Assembly (NCBI RefSeq): GCF_940670765.1
Contig: NZ_CALNVW010000049.1
Span: forward strand, 144,343-208,342
Length of the DNA stretch: 64,000 nucleotides
Direction: 5' to 3'
DNA from: Streptomyces sp. A 4/2
GTDB taxonomy: Bacteria > Actinomycetota > Actinomycetes > Streptomycetales > Streptomycetaceae
The notes beneath the pieces are model-generated. The model was given only the letters and a program-made list of their open reading frames with translations. It had not been told where the DNA came from and did not search any database. The first letter of the stretch is position 1; each line of letters opens with the position of its first letter. Position numbers and translations under genes: made by a program. Shown one piece after another: positions 42,375-51,018 of the stretch.

Positions 42375-42449
42375 CTTGCGGTGCTGCATGGCGGTGCCAC
42401 CGCAAGACAGAAAGGGCCCGCCCCCGTGGATTCCGGGGGCGGGCCCTTT
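42375..42449. terminator. double hairpin terminator after pstB
   Basis: CTTGCGGTG/CACCGCAAG (42375-42383 with 42398-42406) is followed by a 16-bp perfect stem, AAAGGGCCCGCCCCCG (42411-42426) with its complement at 42434-42449 and loop TGGATTC, ending in TTT. The second works in both directions between the convergent pstB and pit genes. Confidence 0.9.
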
Positions 42450-42493
42450 GCCGTACGCCGTACGGGTACTGCCGGTCGGACGGGTACTGCCGG

Positions 42494-43489
42494 TCAGAAG
42501 ATCAGCAGGATGACCCAGTAGCTGAGTGCCGCGACCACCGCCGCGGCCGGCATGGTGATGAACCAGCCGAGCACGATGTTCTTGGCCACGCCCCAGCGCA
42601 CCGCGCGCGGGCGCTTGGTGGCGCCCACACCCATGATCGCCGAGGTGATGACGTGCGTGGTCGAGATCGGCGCCTGGAAGAGGTACGACGAGCCGAACAT
42701 GATCGCGGCGCCGGTGGTCTCCGCGGCGAAGCCCTGCGGCGGGTCCAGCTCGATGATCTTCCGGCCGAGGGTCCGCATGATGCGCCAGCCGCCCGCGTAC
42801 GTGCCGAGCGAGAGCATCAGCGCGCAGACCAGCTTGACCCAGACGGGGATGGCGTCCTCGAAGGTCTCGTGCCCCGAGATGACCAGGGCCATCATGACGA
42901 CACCCATGGTCTTCTGCGCGTCCTGGAGGCCGTGGCCGAGCGCCATGCCCGCCGCGGAGACCGTCTGGGCGATCCGGAATCCGCGCTTCGCCTTGTGCGG
43001 GTTGGCCTTACGGAACAGCCACAGGATCGCGACCATCACCAGATAGCCGACGACCAGACCGACGACCGGCGACAGGAACATCGGGATGACGACCTTGTCG
43101 ACCACCCCGCCCCAGTGCACCATCGTTCCGCCGGCCAGCGCCGCGCCGACCAGACCGCCGAACAGCGCGTGCGAGGAGGAGGACGGCAGGCCGAAGTACC
43201 AGGTGATGAGGTTCCAGACGATCGCGCCGACGAGCGCGGCGAAGAGGATTCCCATCCCCTTCTGGCCCTCGGGCGTGGCGATCAGCCCTTCGCTGACGGT
43301 CTTGGCGACCCCACTGCCCAGGAAGGCACCAGCGAGGTTCATCACAGCGGCCATCGCCAGGGCCGCCCGGGGCGTCAGGGCCCGGGTGGAGACCGAGGTC
43401 GCGATGGCATTGGCGGAGTCGTGGAAGCCGTTCGTGTAGGTGAACCCGAGCGCGACAGCGATGGTCACGATCAGAGTGAAGGTGTCCAC
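42494..43489 (-). CDS. pit: low-affinity inorganic phosphate transporter, Pit family
   Basis: 331 residues, about ten membrane segments. The Pit signature occurs in two inverted copies: GFHDSANAIATSVSTRAL near the start and the later SAPIST-type region around QAPISTTHVITSAIMGVG. Pit carries metal-phosphate with protons. It lies four bases after the DUF47 gene, an arrangement common in bacteria, where the DUF47/PhoU-like partner controls the transporter. I recall the S. coelicolor counterpart as PitH. Confidence 0.93.
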   Translation of the reverse strand: MDTFTLIVTIAVALGFTYTNGFHDSANAIATSVSTRALTPRAALAMAAVMNLAGAFLGSGVAKTVSEGLIATPEGQKGMGILFAALVGAIVWNLITWYFGLPSSSSHALFGGLVGAALAGGTMVHWGGVVDKVVIPMFLSPVVGLVVGYLVMVAILWLFRKANPHKAKRGFRIAQTVSAAGMALGHGLQDAQKTMGVVMMALVISGHETFEDAIPVWVKLVCALMLSLGTYAGGWRIMRTLGRKIIELDPPQGFAAETTGAAIMFGSSYLFQAPISTTHVITSAIMGVGATKRPRAVRWGVAKNIVLGWFITMPAAAVVAALSYWVILLIF

Positions 43490-43493
43490 GAGG

Positions 43494-44114
43494 TCAGGAC
43501 TCCTTGACCGCGATGGTCTCCACCGTGTTGGCGACGTGCTCGAACGCGTCGGCCGCCTCTTCCAGTACGTCCACGATCTGCTTGAGCTTCAGCACCTCCA
43601 TGGCGTCGTACTTGCCGTTGAAGAGGTGCGCGAGCAGCTTGCGGTGGATCTGGTCGGCCTGGTTCTCCAGGCGGTTGACCTCGATCCAGTACTCGGTGAG
43701 GTTGTTCATGGTCCGAAGGCTCGGCATGGCCTCAGCGGTCAGCACGGCCGCCCTGGCCAGCACCTCGATCTGCTGCTCGACGCCCTTGGGCAGCTCCTCG
43801 ACCTGGTACAGCACGACGAGGTCGACGGCCTCCTCCATGAAGTCCATGATGTCGTCGAGGCACGACGCGAGGTTGTAGATGTCCTCGCGGTCGAACGGCG
43901 TGATGAAGGAGGAGTTGAGCTGGTGGAAGATCGCGTGAGTCGCGTCGTCCCCCGCGTGCTCCGCTGCCCGCATCCGCTCCGCGATCTCGACCCGGGCGGA
44001 GGCGTCCGCGCCGAGCAGTTCCATGAGGAGCTTGGAGCCCGTGACGATGTTGTCCGCGGACGCGGCAAACATGTCGTAGAAGCTCGTCTCCCTGGGGGTC
44101 AGACGAAAGCGCAC
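43494..44114 (-). CDS. DUF47 (PhoU-like) Pit accessory protein
   Basis: 206 residues, all helical. FYDMFAASADNIVTGSKLLMELL and AEHAGDDATHAIFHQLNSSFITPFDREDI (by region) show the DUF47 pattern; the E-x-x-x-D and DREDIYNLASCLDDIMD motifs match metal-binding positions of PhoU-like proteins. It is followed by pit with 4 bp between, so it probably regulates Pit at the membrane. ATG at 44114. The 224 bp upstream to csoR contain its promoter; no clear PHO box found there. Confidence 0.93.
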   Translation of the reverse strand: MRFRLTPRETSFYDMFAASADNIVTGSKLLMELLGADASARVEIAERMRAAEHAGDDATHAIFHQLNSSFITPFDREDIYNLASCLDDIMDFMEEAVDLVVLYQVEELPKGVEQQIEVLARAAVLTAEAMPSLRTMNNLTEYWIEVNRLENQADQIHRKLLAHLFNGKYDAMEVLKLKQIVDVLEEAADAFEHVANTVETIAVKES

Positions 44115-44258
44115 GTGGGGTCCTCGGGTGCTCTGGATTCGGTCAGGCTGATGCTAGGCGCATCATCCGGCCACGGCTAACCGGCATTCTTCAGTGTCGC
44201 CCATGGGGCACAGTGATCAGCACGGGGCCCGCCCCGATTTTCGGAAGGATCGGTACCA

Positions 44259-44277
44259 TATACCCACGAGGGGTATC
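44259..44277. promoter_or_regulatory. CsoR operator
   Basis: TATACCC-ACGAG-GGGTATC is a near-perfect inverted repeat of the type bound by actinobacterial CsoR (TACCC...GGGTA). It lies 62 bp before the csoR start, so CsoR likely represses itself until Cu(I) is bound. Confidence 0.8.
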
Positions 44278-44338
44278 GAGGACCTTTCGGGGCAACGGGT
44301 CATCACCATTCACAACGGTTCCACAACGGGAGGACGCG

Positions 44339-44686
44339 ATGACGACCACCGAGGCGACGGGCGCGCCCGACCACGCCGGACACGAGCCCGGCAGCGAGCC
44401 GGCCGTGCACGGCTACCACAAGCAGAAGGACGAACACCTCAAGCGGCTGCGCCGTATCGAGGGCCAGATCCGGGGCCTCCAGCGGCTCGTCGACGAGGAC
44501 GTCTACTGCATCGACATACTCACGCAGGTCTCGGCCTCCACCAAGGCCCTGCAGTCCTTCGCCCTCCAGCTGCTGGAGGAGCACCTGCGCCACTGCGTGG
44601 CGGATGCCGCTGTCCGGGGCGGCGAGGAGATCGACGCGAAGGTCGAGGAAGCGACGAAGGCGATCGCGCGGCTGCTGCGTACGTGA
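44339..44686 (+). CDS. csoR: copper-sensing repressor CsoR
   Basis: 115 residues. Copper ligands Cys57, His82 and Cys86 (VYCIDI and EHLRHCVADA) have exactly the 25- and 29-residue spacing of mycobacterial CsoR. The family starts with the basic helix LKRLRRIEGQIRGLQRL and ends with a coiled tail. ATG at 44339 with GGGAGGACGCG ahead. Cu(I) binding releases the repressor from TACCC-GGGTA operators. No copper ATPase or chaperone gene is adjacent, so it regulates distant targets as well as itself. Confidence 0.96.
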   Translation: MTTTEATGAPDHAGHEPGSEPAVHGYHKQKDEHLKRLRRIEGQIRGLQRLVDEDVYCIDILTQVSASTKALQSFALQLLEEHLRHCVADAAVRGGEEIDAKVEEATKAIARLLRT

Positions 44687-44696
44687 GAGGGCCGGT

Positions 44697-44727
44697 CCCG
44701 GGGCCGACCGTGGCGGTCGGCCCCGGG
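44697..44727. terminator. hairpin terminator after csoR
   Basis: CCCGGGGCCGACCG (44697-44710) pairs perfectly with CGGTCGGCCCCGGG (44714-44727), loop TGG. Placed between csoR and a convergent small gene, it can serve both. Confidence 0.88.
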
Positions 44728-44773
44728 TGGCCGAAAATCGACGCCGGAGACGGGCATTCCGCTCAGCCGTGAC

Positions 44774-45001
44774 TCAGCAGCTGCCCGTGCTCCACCCGGC
44801 GCTCGTACCCCACCCGGTGCCCGCCCGTCGCCCATGGCCTCGGCAGGCGACCGAGGTATCGGACCCCACCATGAGCACCTCGTCGATACGGTCCGGGCTG
44901 AGCCGGTCCCCGATCGCGGCGGAGGCCGCGATCATCAACTCACCGCACAGCTCGATCTCGACGAGGGCGATGTGTTCCTGGACGGTCAGTACCCCAGGCA
45001 T
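44774..45001 (-). CDS. small conserved-looking protein, 75 aa, unknown
   Basis: Starts MPGVLTVQEHIALVEIELCG with AAGGGG eight bases before the ATG. Residues 1-50 form one helix-rich unit (LMIAASAAIGDRLSPDRIDEVL) that I recall as conserved across streptomycetes without a function; the last 25 residues (Gly/Arg/Ser-rich) look less conserved. Convergent with csoR, divergent in no clear sense from the lipoprotein gene that lies upstream on the same strand. Confidence 0.6.
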   Translation of the reverse strand: MPGVLTVQEHIALVEIELCGELMIAASAAIGDRLSPDRIDEVLMVGSDTSVACRGHGRRAGTGWGTSAGWSTGSC

Positions 45002-45083
45002 GGCGATCACCCCTTCTGCCGCAGTCGGCTTCCTAGCGTAGGGAGGCGGCCACACCCCGCGCATGGCACGGACGGACCATTTC

Positions 45084-45905
45084 CTACTGGACAGTTCCGG
45101 CGTAGATCCGGCCCGCGGGCGGCAGCGCGAACGCCACCGGCGCCCCGAAGTCGTACAGCAGGGTCGTCGATGCCACTCCGACCGTGTGCCCCTGGTTCGC
45201 GAAGCTGAACGTCTCGCGCACCTTGCGCAGCCGTCCCTTCACGTCGAAGTAGGCGTCGAAGGGGACGACGGGCCGGGCGAACCCCTTCGCTGCGGCAGCC
45301 AGCACCGGCCTGGCCTGCGGCGAGGCGTTCCGGGCGGCCACCGACAGATCGGCGGTCCCCTTGTAGTGCCGCACCCGGGTCCCGGCCAGCTCCTCCGTAC
45401 CGGCGTACGTCACCTCGCGCGCCCCGCACAGCAGCTCGGCCGCGACCATCGGATCGGTCGCCCCGTTGGTCACCAGATTCCCGTCGGCGAGCGCGGCGGG
45501 GCGGACCCGGACCCACTGGTCGGCGGGCACGTTCGCGCCCCGGTTCTTCATGTACACCGCGGCAGGCGTCAGCAGTTCGGTGATCGGCGGGTGCTCCTCG
45601 GCCCCGGCGGCGTCCGTCGGCAGCACCACCCGGAGCCGTCCGGCCCGCCGCTTGAAGTCGAAGCCGCCGGTGCCCCGCACGGTCACCCGGGTGCCGCCGG
45701 TCGCCATCGTCATGGACGTGCTGGTCCGGGAACTCCCGGCCCTGGCCAGCACCTCGGCGGCCTGCCGTACGGCGTCGGGTCCCCCGTGCAGGTCATCGGC
45801 CGAGGCCCCGGCCCGGGAGGAACAACCGGCGGCCCCCACCACCCCCACCAGAGCGAACGCGGCACCGGCCAGCGCCCCGGCCCTGCCTCTGTTCTGCTGC
45901 ACCAT
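45084..45905 (-). CDS. LolA/LppX-fold lipoprotein
   Basis: 273 residues. The signal GALAGAAFALVGVVGAAGC ends in lipobox AAGC. A mature part of about 245 residues has the features of the LppX_LprAFG-like fold (half barrel with a lipid pocket): MTMATGGTRVTVRGTGGFDF near the start, YAGTEELAGTRVRHYKGTADL, and PFDAYFDVKGRLRKVRETFSF towards the end. Such lipoproteins carry lipids at the outer face of the membrane. ATG at 45905; the longer frame upstream is unlikely. Confidence 0.82.
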   Translation of the reverse strand: MVQQNRGRAGALAGAAFALVGVVGAAGCSSRAGASADDLHGGPDAVRQAAEVLARAGSSRTSTSMTMATGGTRVTVRGTGGFDFKRRAGRLRVVLPTDAAGAEEHPPITELLTPAAVYMKNRGANVPADQWVRVRPAALADGNLVTNGATDPMVAAELLCGAREVTYAGTEELAGTRVRHYKGTADLSVAARNASPQARPVLAAAAKGFARPVVPFDAYFDVKGRLRKVRETFSFANQGHTVGVASTTLLYDFGAPVAFALPPAGRIYAGTVQ

Positions 45906-46006
45906 CGTCTGCCGACCCCCAACGCCTGGCCAGTAATCGTCCGTGGACCGCCCGCTTCGCATAACGACGCCTGGGGATCGCCGTCACGCCCCAGTACCGT
46001 GGACGG

Positions 46007-46171
46007 GTGCACGACCACGACCCCCCACCGAACGCCCGGGACCACACCACGACCACCTCGGAACGCGGTTCCTTCTGCACGGCACGCTGCGTGTGCGGCT
46101 GGCGCGGTCCGGCTCGCCGGTCGAGGGACCGCGCGCGTACGGACGCGGCGGAGCACGCCGCGGACACCTGA
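46007..46171 (+). CDS. small Cys-containing protein, 54 aa
   Basis: A GTG-started frame of 54 residues in the gap between the lipoprotein and the FAD oxidase. It reads VHDHDPPPNARDHTTTTSE, then GSFCTARCVCGWRGPARR and ends RDRARTDAAEHAADT. The C-x3-C-x-C-G-W-R-G-P-A-R-R segment is a pattern I recall from a short streptomycete family (TARC.CGWRGPARR), which argues for a real gene despite a weak ribosome site. The three Cys could bind zinc. Function unknown. It is divergent from the lipoprotein gene, about 100 bp apart. Confidence 0.6.
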   Translation: MHDHDPPPNARDHTTTTSERGSFCTARCVCGWRGPARRSRDRARTDAAEHAADT

Positions 46172-46297
46172 CCCTCGGCGGAACGGTCACGGGACGGATC
46201 ACGCGGTCCGGGGGGGCACGGAACCTGACGGCGCGAAACATCCCCGGGCAGGGAACCCCGATGCCCCGGCCGCTCGTCTCGTACCGGGAGGCCCCAC

Positions 46298-47890
46298 ATG
46301 CATCGTCGCACCCTGCTCACCGCAGTCCCCGTCCTGGCCACCGCCGTCGCCTGCGACAGCAGCGGCGCCACCGGCGACAACAGCCCGCCCGGGACCACGG
46401 GCGGCCCCGCCACCGGGACCACGTCGGCCACCGGGACCACGACCACCACCGCCGTACCCGGTCCCAGGACCAGCGCCGCGGCCGACTGGACCGCGCTCGC
46501 CCGGGGACTCGACGGCAAGCTCGTCCGGCCCGGCGACGCCGACTACCCCACCGCACGCCAGCTCTACAACACCCGTTACGACGGCCTGAAACCCGCCGCC
46601 GTCGCGTACGTCGCGGGCGAGGCCGACATCCGCGAGTGCCTCGCCTACGCCAGGGCGCACGGCGTCCCCGTCTCGATCCGCAACGGCGGGCACTCCTACG
46701 CCGGCTGGTCGTCCGGCAACGGCCGCCTGGTCGTGGACGTGTCGAAGCTCTCGCACGTCTCCGCCGACGGCACGATCGGCGCCGGTGCCAAGCTCGCCGA
46801 CGTCTACGAGACCCTCGGCCGGAGCTCCCGCGCGATACCGGGCGGTTCCTGCCCCACCGTCGGCATCTCCGGTCTCACGCTGGGCGGCGGCCACGGCGTC
46901 GCCTCCCGCGCGTACGGCCTGACCTGCGACAGCCTCACCTCCGCCACCCTGATCACCGCCGACGGCACCCGCCTCACGGCCAACTCCAAGGAGAACAAGG
47001 ACCTCTTCTGGGCGCTGCGCGGCGCGGGCAACGGCAACTTCGGCGTCGTCACCGAGCTGACCTTCCGTACCCACCCCGCCCCGCAGACGGTCTCCGCCTA
47101 TCTCTCCTGGCCCTGGTCGAACGCGCGCGCCGTCATCGACGCCTGGCAGCGCTGGGGCCCCGAACAGGCCGACGAGATCTGGTCGTCGGCGCATCTGGAG
47201 GCGGCATCGGGCGGCGCCACCCCGGGGGTCACCGTCGCCGCGTTCTCCCTCGGTACGTACGGAGATCTGCAGAACGCCGTCGACCGCCTCGCCGACATGG
47301 CCGGCGCCTCCGCCTCCTCGGTGTCGCTGCGCCGCCACAGTTACGAGGAGGCGATGCTCGCGTACGCGGGCTGCGCGAGCGTCGGCGCGGACCGGTGCCG
47401 GCTGCCCGGCGCGACGCCGGGCCGCGGCGTCCGGGGCGTGCTCCAGCGCGAAACGTACGCGGCGGCCTCGGACTTCTACGACCGTACGGTCCCGGCGGCC
47501 GGGATCGACGCCCTGCTCTCCCGCACCCAGGCCTTCTCCCGGCTGAGCGCCACGACGGGTTCCGGCGCGGTCGCGCTCACCGCGCTGGGCGGCGCGATCA
47601 ACCGGGTCTCCCCGACGGCGACGGCGTTCGTCCACCGGCGCTCACGGGTGCTGGCCCAGTACATCGCCTCCTGGCCCCCCGGCACGGCGGGCACCGCGCA
47701 GCAGGCCTGGCTGACGGACATCCACACGGCGATGCGGCCGTACGTCTCGGGCGGCGCGTACCAGAACTACATCGACCCGAAACTGACGGACTGGCGGAAG
47801 GCGTACTACGGGGATGCGGCGCCGCGGCTGGGGCAGTTGAAGAAGCAGCACGACCCGGACAGGCTCTTCGACTTCCCGCAGGCACTGTGA
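46298..47890 (+). CDS. secreted FAD-dependent oxidoreductase, berberine-bridge family
   Basis: 530 residues. A signal peptide (RRTLLTAVPVLATAVAC, lipoprotein-like although with Ala at -3) and a Thr/Gly-rich linker precede the FAD_binding_4 domain. Bicovalent FAD attachment is suggested by His132 in NGGHSYAGWS and Cys185 in GGSCPTVGISGLTLGGGHG, as in gluco-oligosaccharide and berberine bridge oxidases. The BBE C-terminus is present: YQNYIDPKLTDWRKAYYG and HDPDRLFDFPQ. ATG with GGGAGG six to seven bases ahead. Acts outside the cell on sugars, alcohols or secondary metabolites. Confidence 0.9.
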   Translation: MHRRTLLTAVPVLATAVACDSSGATGDNSPPGTTGGPATGTTSATGTTTTTAVPGPRTSAAADWTALARGLDGKLVRPGDADYPTARQLYNTRYDGLKPAAVAYVAGEADIRECLAYARAHGVPVSIRNGGHSYAGWSSGNGRLVVDVSKLSHVSADGTIGAGAKLADVYETLGRSSRAIPGGSCPTVGISGLTLGGGHGVASRAYGLTCDSLTSATLITADGTRLTANSKENKDLFWALRGAGNGNFGVVTELTFRTHPAPQTVSAYLSWPWSNARAVIDAWQRWGPEQADEIWSSAHLEAASGGATPGVTVAAFSLGTYGDLQNAVDRLADMAGASASSVSLRRHSYEEAMLAYAGCASVGADRCRLPGATPGRGVRGVLQRETYAAASDFYDRTVPAAGIDALLSRTQAFSRLSATTGSGAVALTALGGAINRVSPTATAFVHRRSRVLAQYIASWPPGTAGTAQQAWLTDIHTAMRPYVSGGAYQNYIDPKLTDWRKAYYGDAAPRLGQLKKQHDPDRLFDFPQAL

Positions 47891-48082
47891 GCGGCTGAGC
47901 CGGGGCGGGCGGGCGGACCCCTGCGACACGAACCGGTCAGGCGGACGGCGATCAGGCCAACGGTGATCACGTGAACCCGGTGACCGACGAAGCCACCGGA
48001 GCCCGCACGCACACGGCACCTCCCGCGCACGACACGATGGGCCCCACGGACATCGGACATCGGCGGAGCGGAGCAGCACAGC

Positions 48083-49063
48083 ATGGACCAGCGGACGGCA
48101 CCGGACGACGGAGACAGCCCGGCCCCGCCGCGGCTCCCCCGCTCCGGCGGCCCGGCGCCCGCCCCCGGCCGCTCCTCCGGCGCCTGGGCCCACGGGCGGA
48201 CGGCCCTGCGCCGGACTCCCCTCTCCCTGTGGAACGAGGACGTGTCCGACTGGGCCGCCGCCCTCACCTACTACGCGATCCTCGCGCTCGTCCCCGCGCT
48301 CCTCGTCACCATCTCCGTCATCGACCTGGTCGCCCCCGCGACCACCGACGAACTCATCGCCGACGTCAGCTCCTGGGCCCCCGCCGAATCCGGCACCGCG
48401 CTCCACCAGGCCCTCAGCGGTATGGCGGGCCAGCGCTCCGCCGCTCTGACCGTGCTGATCGGCGGCACGTTCAGCGCCCTGTGGTCCGCCTCCAGCTATC
48501 TGGCGGTCTTCCGCCGCGCCCTGCACTCCATGTACGCGGTCAAGGACGAACGCCCCGCCTGGCGCAAGGCGCACCGCATCCTGCTGACGGCCGTGATCCT
48601 GCTGGCGCTGCTCGTGGTGAGCGCGCTGGTCCTGGTACTCAGCGGTTCACTGGCCCAGTCGCTGGGCCACGCGCTCGGCCTGGGCAACGCCGGAACGGAC
48701 GCCTGGGACCTGCTCAAGTGGCCCGCGCTGCTGTGCTGTGTGGCGCTGCTGGTCCTGATCCTCTTCCGCTCGGGACCCCCCGCGGCCCGAACCATCCACC
48801 GGGGCCTGCCCGGTGGCGTGCTCGCGGCGCTGCTCTGGCTGACCGCATCGGCGGGCTTCACCGCGTACGCGACGGGCTTCGGCACCTACAGCAGGCTGTA
48901 CGGATCGCTGGCCGGGGTGGTGGTGTTCCTGGTCTGGCTCTGGGTCTCCAACCTGGCGCTGCTGGCGGGTGCCCAGTTCAACGCGGAACTCTCCCGCGCG
49001 GCGGCGGAGACCGCCACCCGGCCGTCAGGCGGCCAGGTCGTTGCGCCCCGACTCCGACCGTGA
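48083..49063 (+). CDS. YihY/BrkB family membrane protein
   Basis: 326 residues with about six membrane helices in the YihY/virulence factor BrkB pattern: LWNEDVSDWAAALTYYAILALVPALLV is the family opening (quoted in part), then GTFSALWSASSYLAVFRRALH and the final YGSLAGVVVFLVWLWVSNLALLAGAQFN segment. Role not established; not RNase BN. ATG at 48083. Its last 39 bp overlap the end of the convergent PAP2 gene on the other strand, a tight and unusual tail-to-tail overlap. Confidence 0.9.
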   Translation: MDQRTAPDDGDSPAPPRLPRSGGPAPAPGRSSGAWAHGRTALRRTPLSLWNEDVSDWAAALTYYAILALVPALLVTISVIDLVAPATTDELIADVSSWAPAESGTALHQALSGMAGQRSAALTVLIGGTFSALWSASSYLAVFRRALHSMYAVKDERPAWRKAHRILLTAVILLALLVVSALVLVLSGSLAQSLGHALGLGNAGTDAWDLLKWPALLCCVALLVLILFRSGPPAARTIHRGLPGGVLAALLWLTASAGFTAYATGFGTYSRLYGSLAGVVVFLVWLWVSNLALLAGAQFNAELSRAAAETATRPSGGQVVAPRLRP

Positions 49064-49729
49064 CTCGGGGATCTCCACCGCGGCGGCGGCCAGCGACCGC
49101 ACCCGCCGGGACCGCACCAGCACCGCGCCCCGCCCCGAGCCGGCCACGGCTCGCACCACCGGTGTCAGCAACGCCATCGCGGGCACCGAGAGCAGCAGGG
49201 TCACCGCGGTCCCCAGTGCGAACCCGCCGACCACGTCGGTCGGATAGTGCACTCCCATGAAGACCCGGCAGAACCCCTCGGCCAGCGCCAGACCGATCGC
49301 CGCCAGCCCGAACTTCCGGTGCGCCACGAAGAGTCCGGCCGCGATCGCCATCGCCAGCGTCGCGTGGTCGCTGACGAAGGAGTAGTCCGTCTTGCCCTTC
49401 ACCAGGACGTCGAGGCCCTGGTGCTCGACGAACGGTCTCGGCCGCTGGACGAATCCACGGATCGGGATGTTCACCAGGACGGCGATCCCGGCGGCCAGCG
49501 GCGCCCAGACGGTCCCGGCGACCGCCGTCGCGGCCGACTCGGCGCAGGGCTGCCTGCGCGCGTTCCACCAGCAGCCGAGGACCAGCAGCACCAGGGCGAG
49601 CAGGATCCCGTACTCGCCGATGAACTCCACCGCCCGGTCCAGCCAGCCGGGCGCCGACTTCGCGAGGCCGTTGATGTCGTAGAGCAGACCGACATCAGGG
49701 GTCGACCCATCGCTTGCGAGTCCAGCCAT
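49025..49729 (-). CDS. PAP2 family phosphatase
   Basis: 234 residues, six membrane helices. The three phosphatase motifs are seen: RGFVQRPRP (KX6RP type), SFVSDHATLAMAIA (PSGH-like, here VSDH) and CRVFMGVHYPTDVVGG (SRX5HX3D type, here C-R). It probably dephosphorylates undecaprenyl pyrophosphate or another lipid phosphate. The ATG at 49729 follows AAGGGGCAGCAG. Tail overlaps the BrkB gene by 39 bp. The 245-bp region upstream contains its promoter and nothing else I can support. Confidence 0.9.
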   Translation of the reverse strand: MAGLASDGSTPDVGLLYDINGLAKSAPGWLDRAVEFIGEYGILLALVLLVLGCWWNARRQPCAESAATAVAGTVWAPLAAGIAVLVNIPIRGFVQRPRPFVEHQGLDVLVKGKTDYSFVSDHATLAMAIAAGLFVAHRKFGLAAIGLALAEGFCRVFMGVHYPTDVVGGFALGTAVTLLLSVPAMALLTPVVRAVAGSGRGAVLVRSRRVRSLAAAAVEIPESRSESGRNDLAA

Positions 49730-49974
49730 CTGCTGCCCCTTGCCTTTGCTCCACTGCGCGGCGTACATCCGTGTATGCCGCTGTACCAACCCCCGCGGTC
49801 AGTGCGCACTCTTGCCGGTGTCCCAGTTCAGGGAACGCCCGGCACACCCACGGCGTTCCGCTCTCTACCGAAAGATCACCAGGACGTTATCGAAGAGTGA
49901 CTCATCGTCGCAGCTCAGGGAAGGGGGCCTCACGGTGAGTTCAGGCCATGCAACAGAGCGTCTCCGGCGGCCTC

Positions 49975-50982
49975 TCAGGCTTCCGGCAGGTGTGTCGGGA
50001 GTGCATTCGCGCCATCCTTGGTGACGCGGGTGGCGCCGAAGTAGTCCGGCGCATCGATCTTGTCGAACCGGATCACCGACCCGGTGTACGGCGCGTCGAT
50101 CATGTATCCGCCGCCCACGTAGAGCCCCACGTGGTGAATGGCCCGCGAGTTGGAGAGGTCGTTCGAGAAGAAGACCAGGTCCCCGGGGAGCAGTTCGTCG
50201 CGCGACGGGTGCGCCCCCGCGTTGTACTGGTCGTTCGCCACCCGCGGCAGCGTGATCCCGACACTCTTGTACGCGGCCTGCGTCAGCCCCGAGCAGTCGA
50301 ACCGCCCGCCCTGACCGGCCGTACCGGTGCCGCCCCAGAGATACGGCGTGCCGAGCTTCTGCTGCGCGTAGTAGATGGCCGCGGCGGCCTGCTGCGAGGC
50401 GGCGACACCGTTGACGGGCCTGGCGAAACTCTTCTCCAGGGTCCGGATGACCTTCACGTAGTTCTGCGTCTCACGGTACGGCGGGACGCCTCCGTGCTTG
50501 ATGACGGCGTAGGAACCCGCGTTGTACGCGGCCAGCATGTTGTCGCTCCGGTCGCCCGGCACGTTCTTGACGTATCCGGCCAGTTCGCAGTCGTACGAGG
50601 CGGCTGACGGAATCGCGTCGGCCGGATCCCAGATGTTCTTCTTGCCGTCGCCGTTCCCGTCTATGCCGTGCGTGGCCCAGGTGCCGGGGATGAACTGCGC
50701 CATCCCGAGCGCGTTGGCCGGGCTCTTGGCCTGCGGGTCCCAGCCGCTCTCCTGGTACAACTGCGCCGCCAGCAGTGCAGGGTTGAGGGAGGGACAGAGA
50801 TTGCCCCACTTCTGCACGATCTCCTGGTACGCGCTCGGCACGGCCCCCTTGGCCAGCGCGACCGTACTGCCCGCGGCGCCGCCGAGACCGGCAGCGGCGG
50901 AGTACGTACCGACGAGGAGCAGGCCGATGAAGCCCAGGCCCGTCCCGAACCCGATCCCGCTGACCACCAACGCTTTACGCAT
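49975..50982 (-). CDS. lytic transglycosylase-NlpC/P60 bifunctional cell-wall hydrolase
   Basis: 335 residues. One N-terminal membrane helix/signal (GFIGLLLVGTYSAAAG), then a soluble lytic transglycosylase domain (QLYQESGWDPQAKSPANALG, MAQFIPGTWATHG, NMLAAYNAGSYAV) with the catalytic Glu in YQESGW, then an NlpC/P60 peptidase with Cys in RFDCSGLTQAAYKSVG and His in IHHVGLYVGG. It cuts both glycan and peptide of peptidoglycan. Placed two genes ahead of the type IV secretion-like cluster, it could act as its wall-opening (VirB1-like) enzyme. It lies 36 bp downstream of... the kinase stop is at 51019, on the same strand. Confidence 0.93.
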   Translation of the reverse strand: MRKALVVSGIGFGTGLGFIGLLLVGTYSAAAGLGGAAGSTVALAKGAVPSAYQEIVQKWGNLCPSLNPALLAAQLYQESGWDPQAKSPANALGMAQFIPGTWATHGIDGNGDGKKNIWDPADAIPSAASYDCELAGYVKNVPGDRSDNMLAAYNAGSYAVIKHGGVPPYRETQNYVKVIRTLEKSFARPVNGVAASQQAAAAIYYAQQKLGTPYLWGGTGTAGQGGRFDCSGLTQAAYKSVGITLPRVANDQYNAGAHPSRDELLPGDLVFFSNDLSNSRAIHHVGLYVGGGYMIDAPYTGSVIRFDKIDAPDYFGATRVTKDGANALPTHLPEA

Positions 50983-51018
50983 CCTTCAACCCTCCCCCAT
51001 TCACGACTGGTTCACCGC

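Noticed and set aside
49774..49902. Small plus-strand frame MPLYQPPRSVRTLAG
   Set aside because: No ribosome site and mixed third positions; lies in the PAP2 promoter region.
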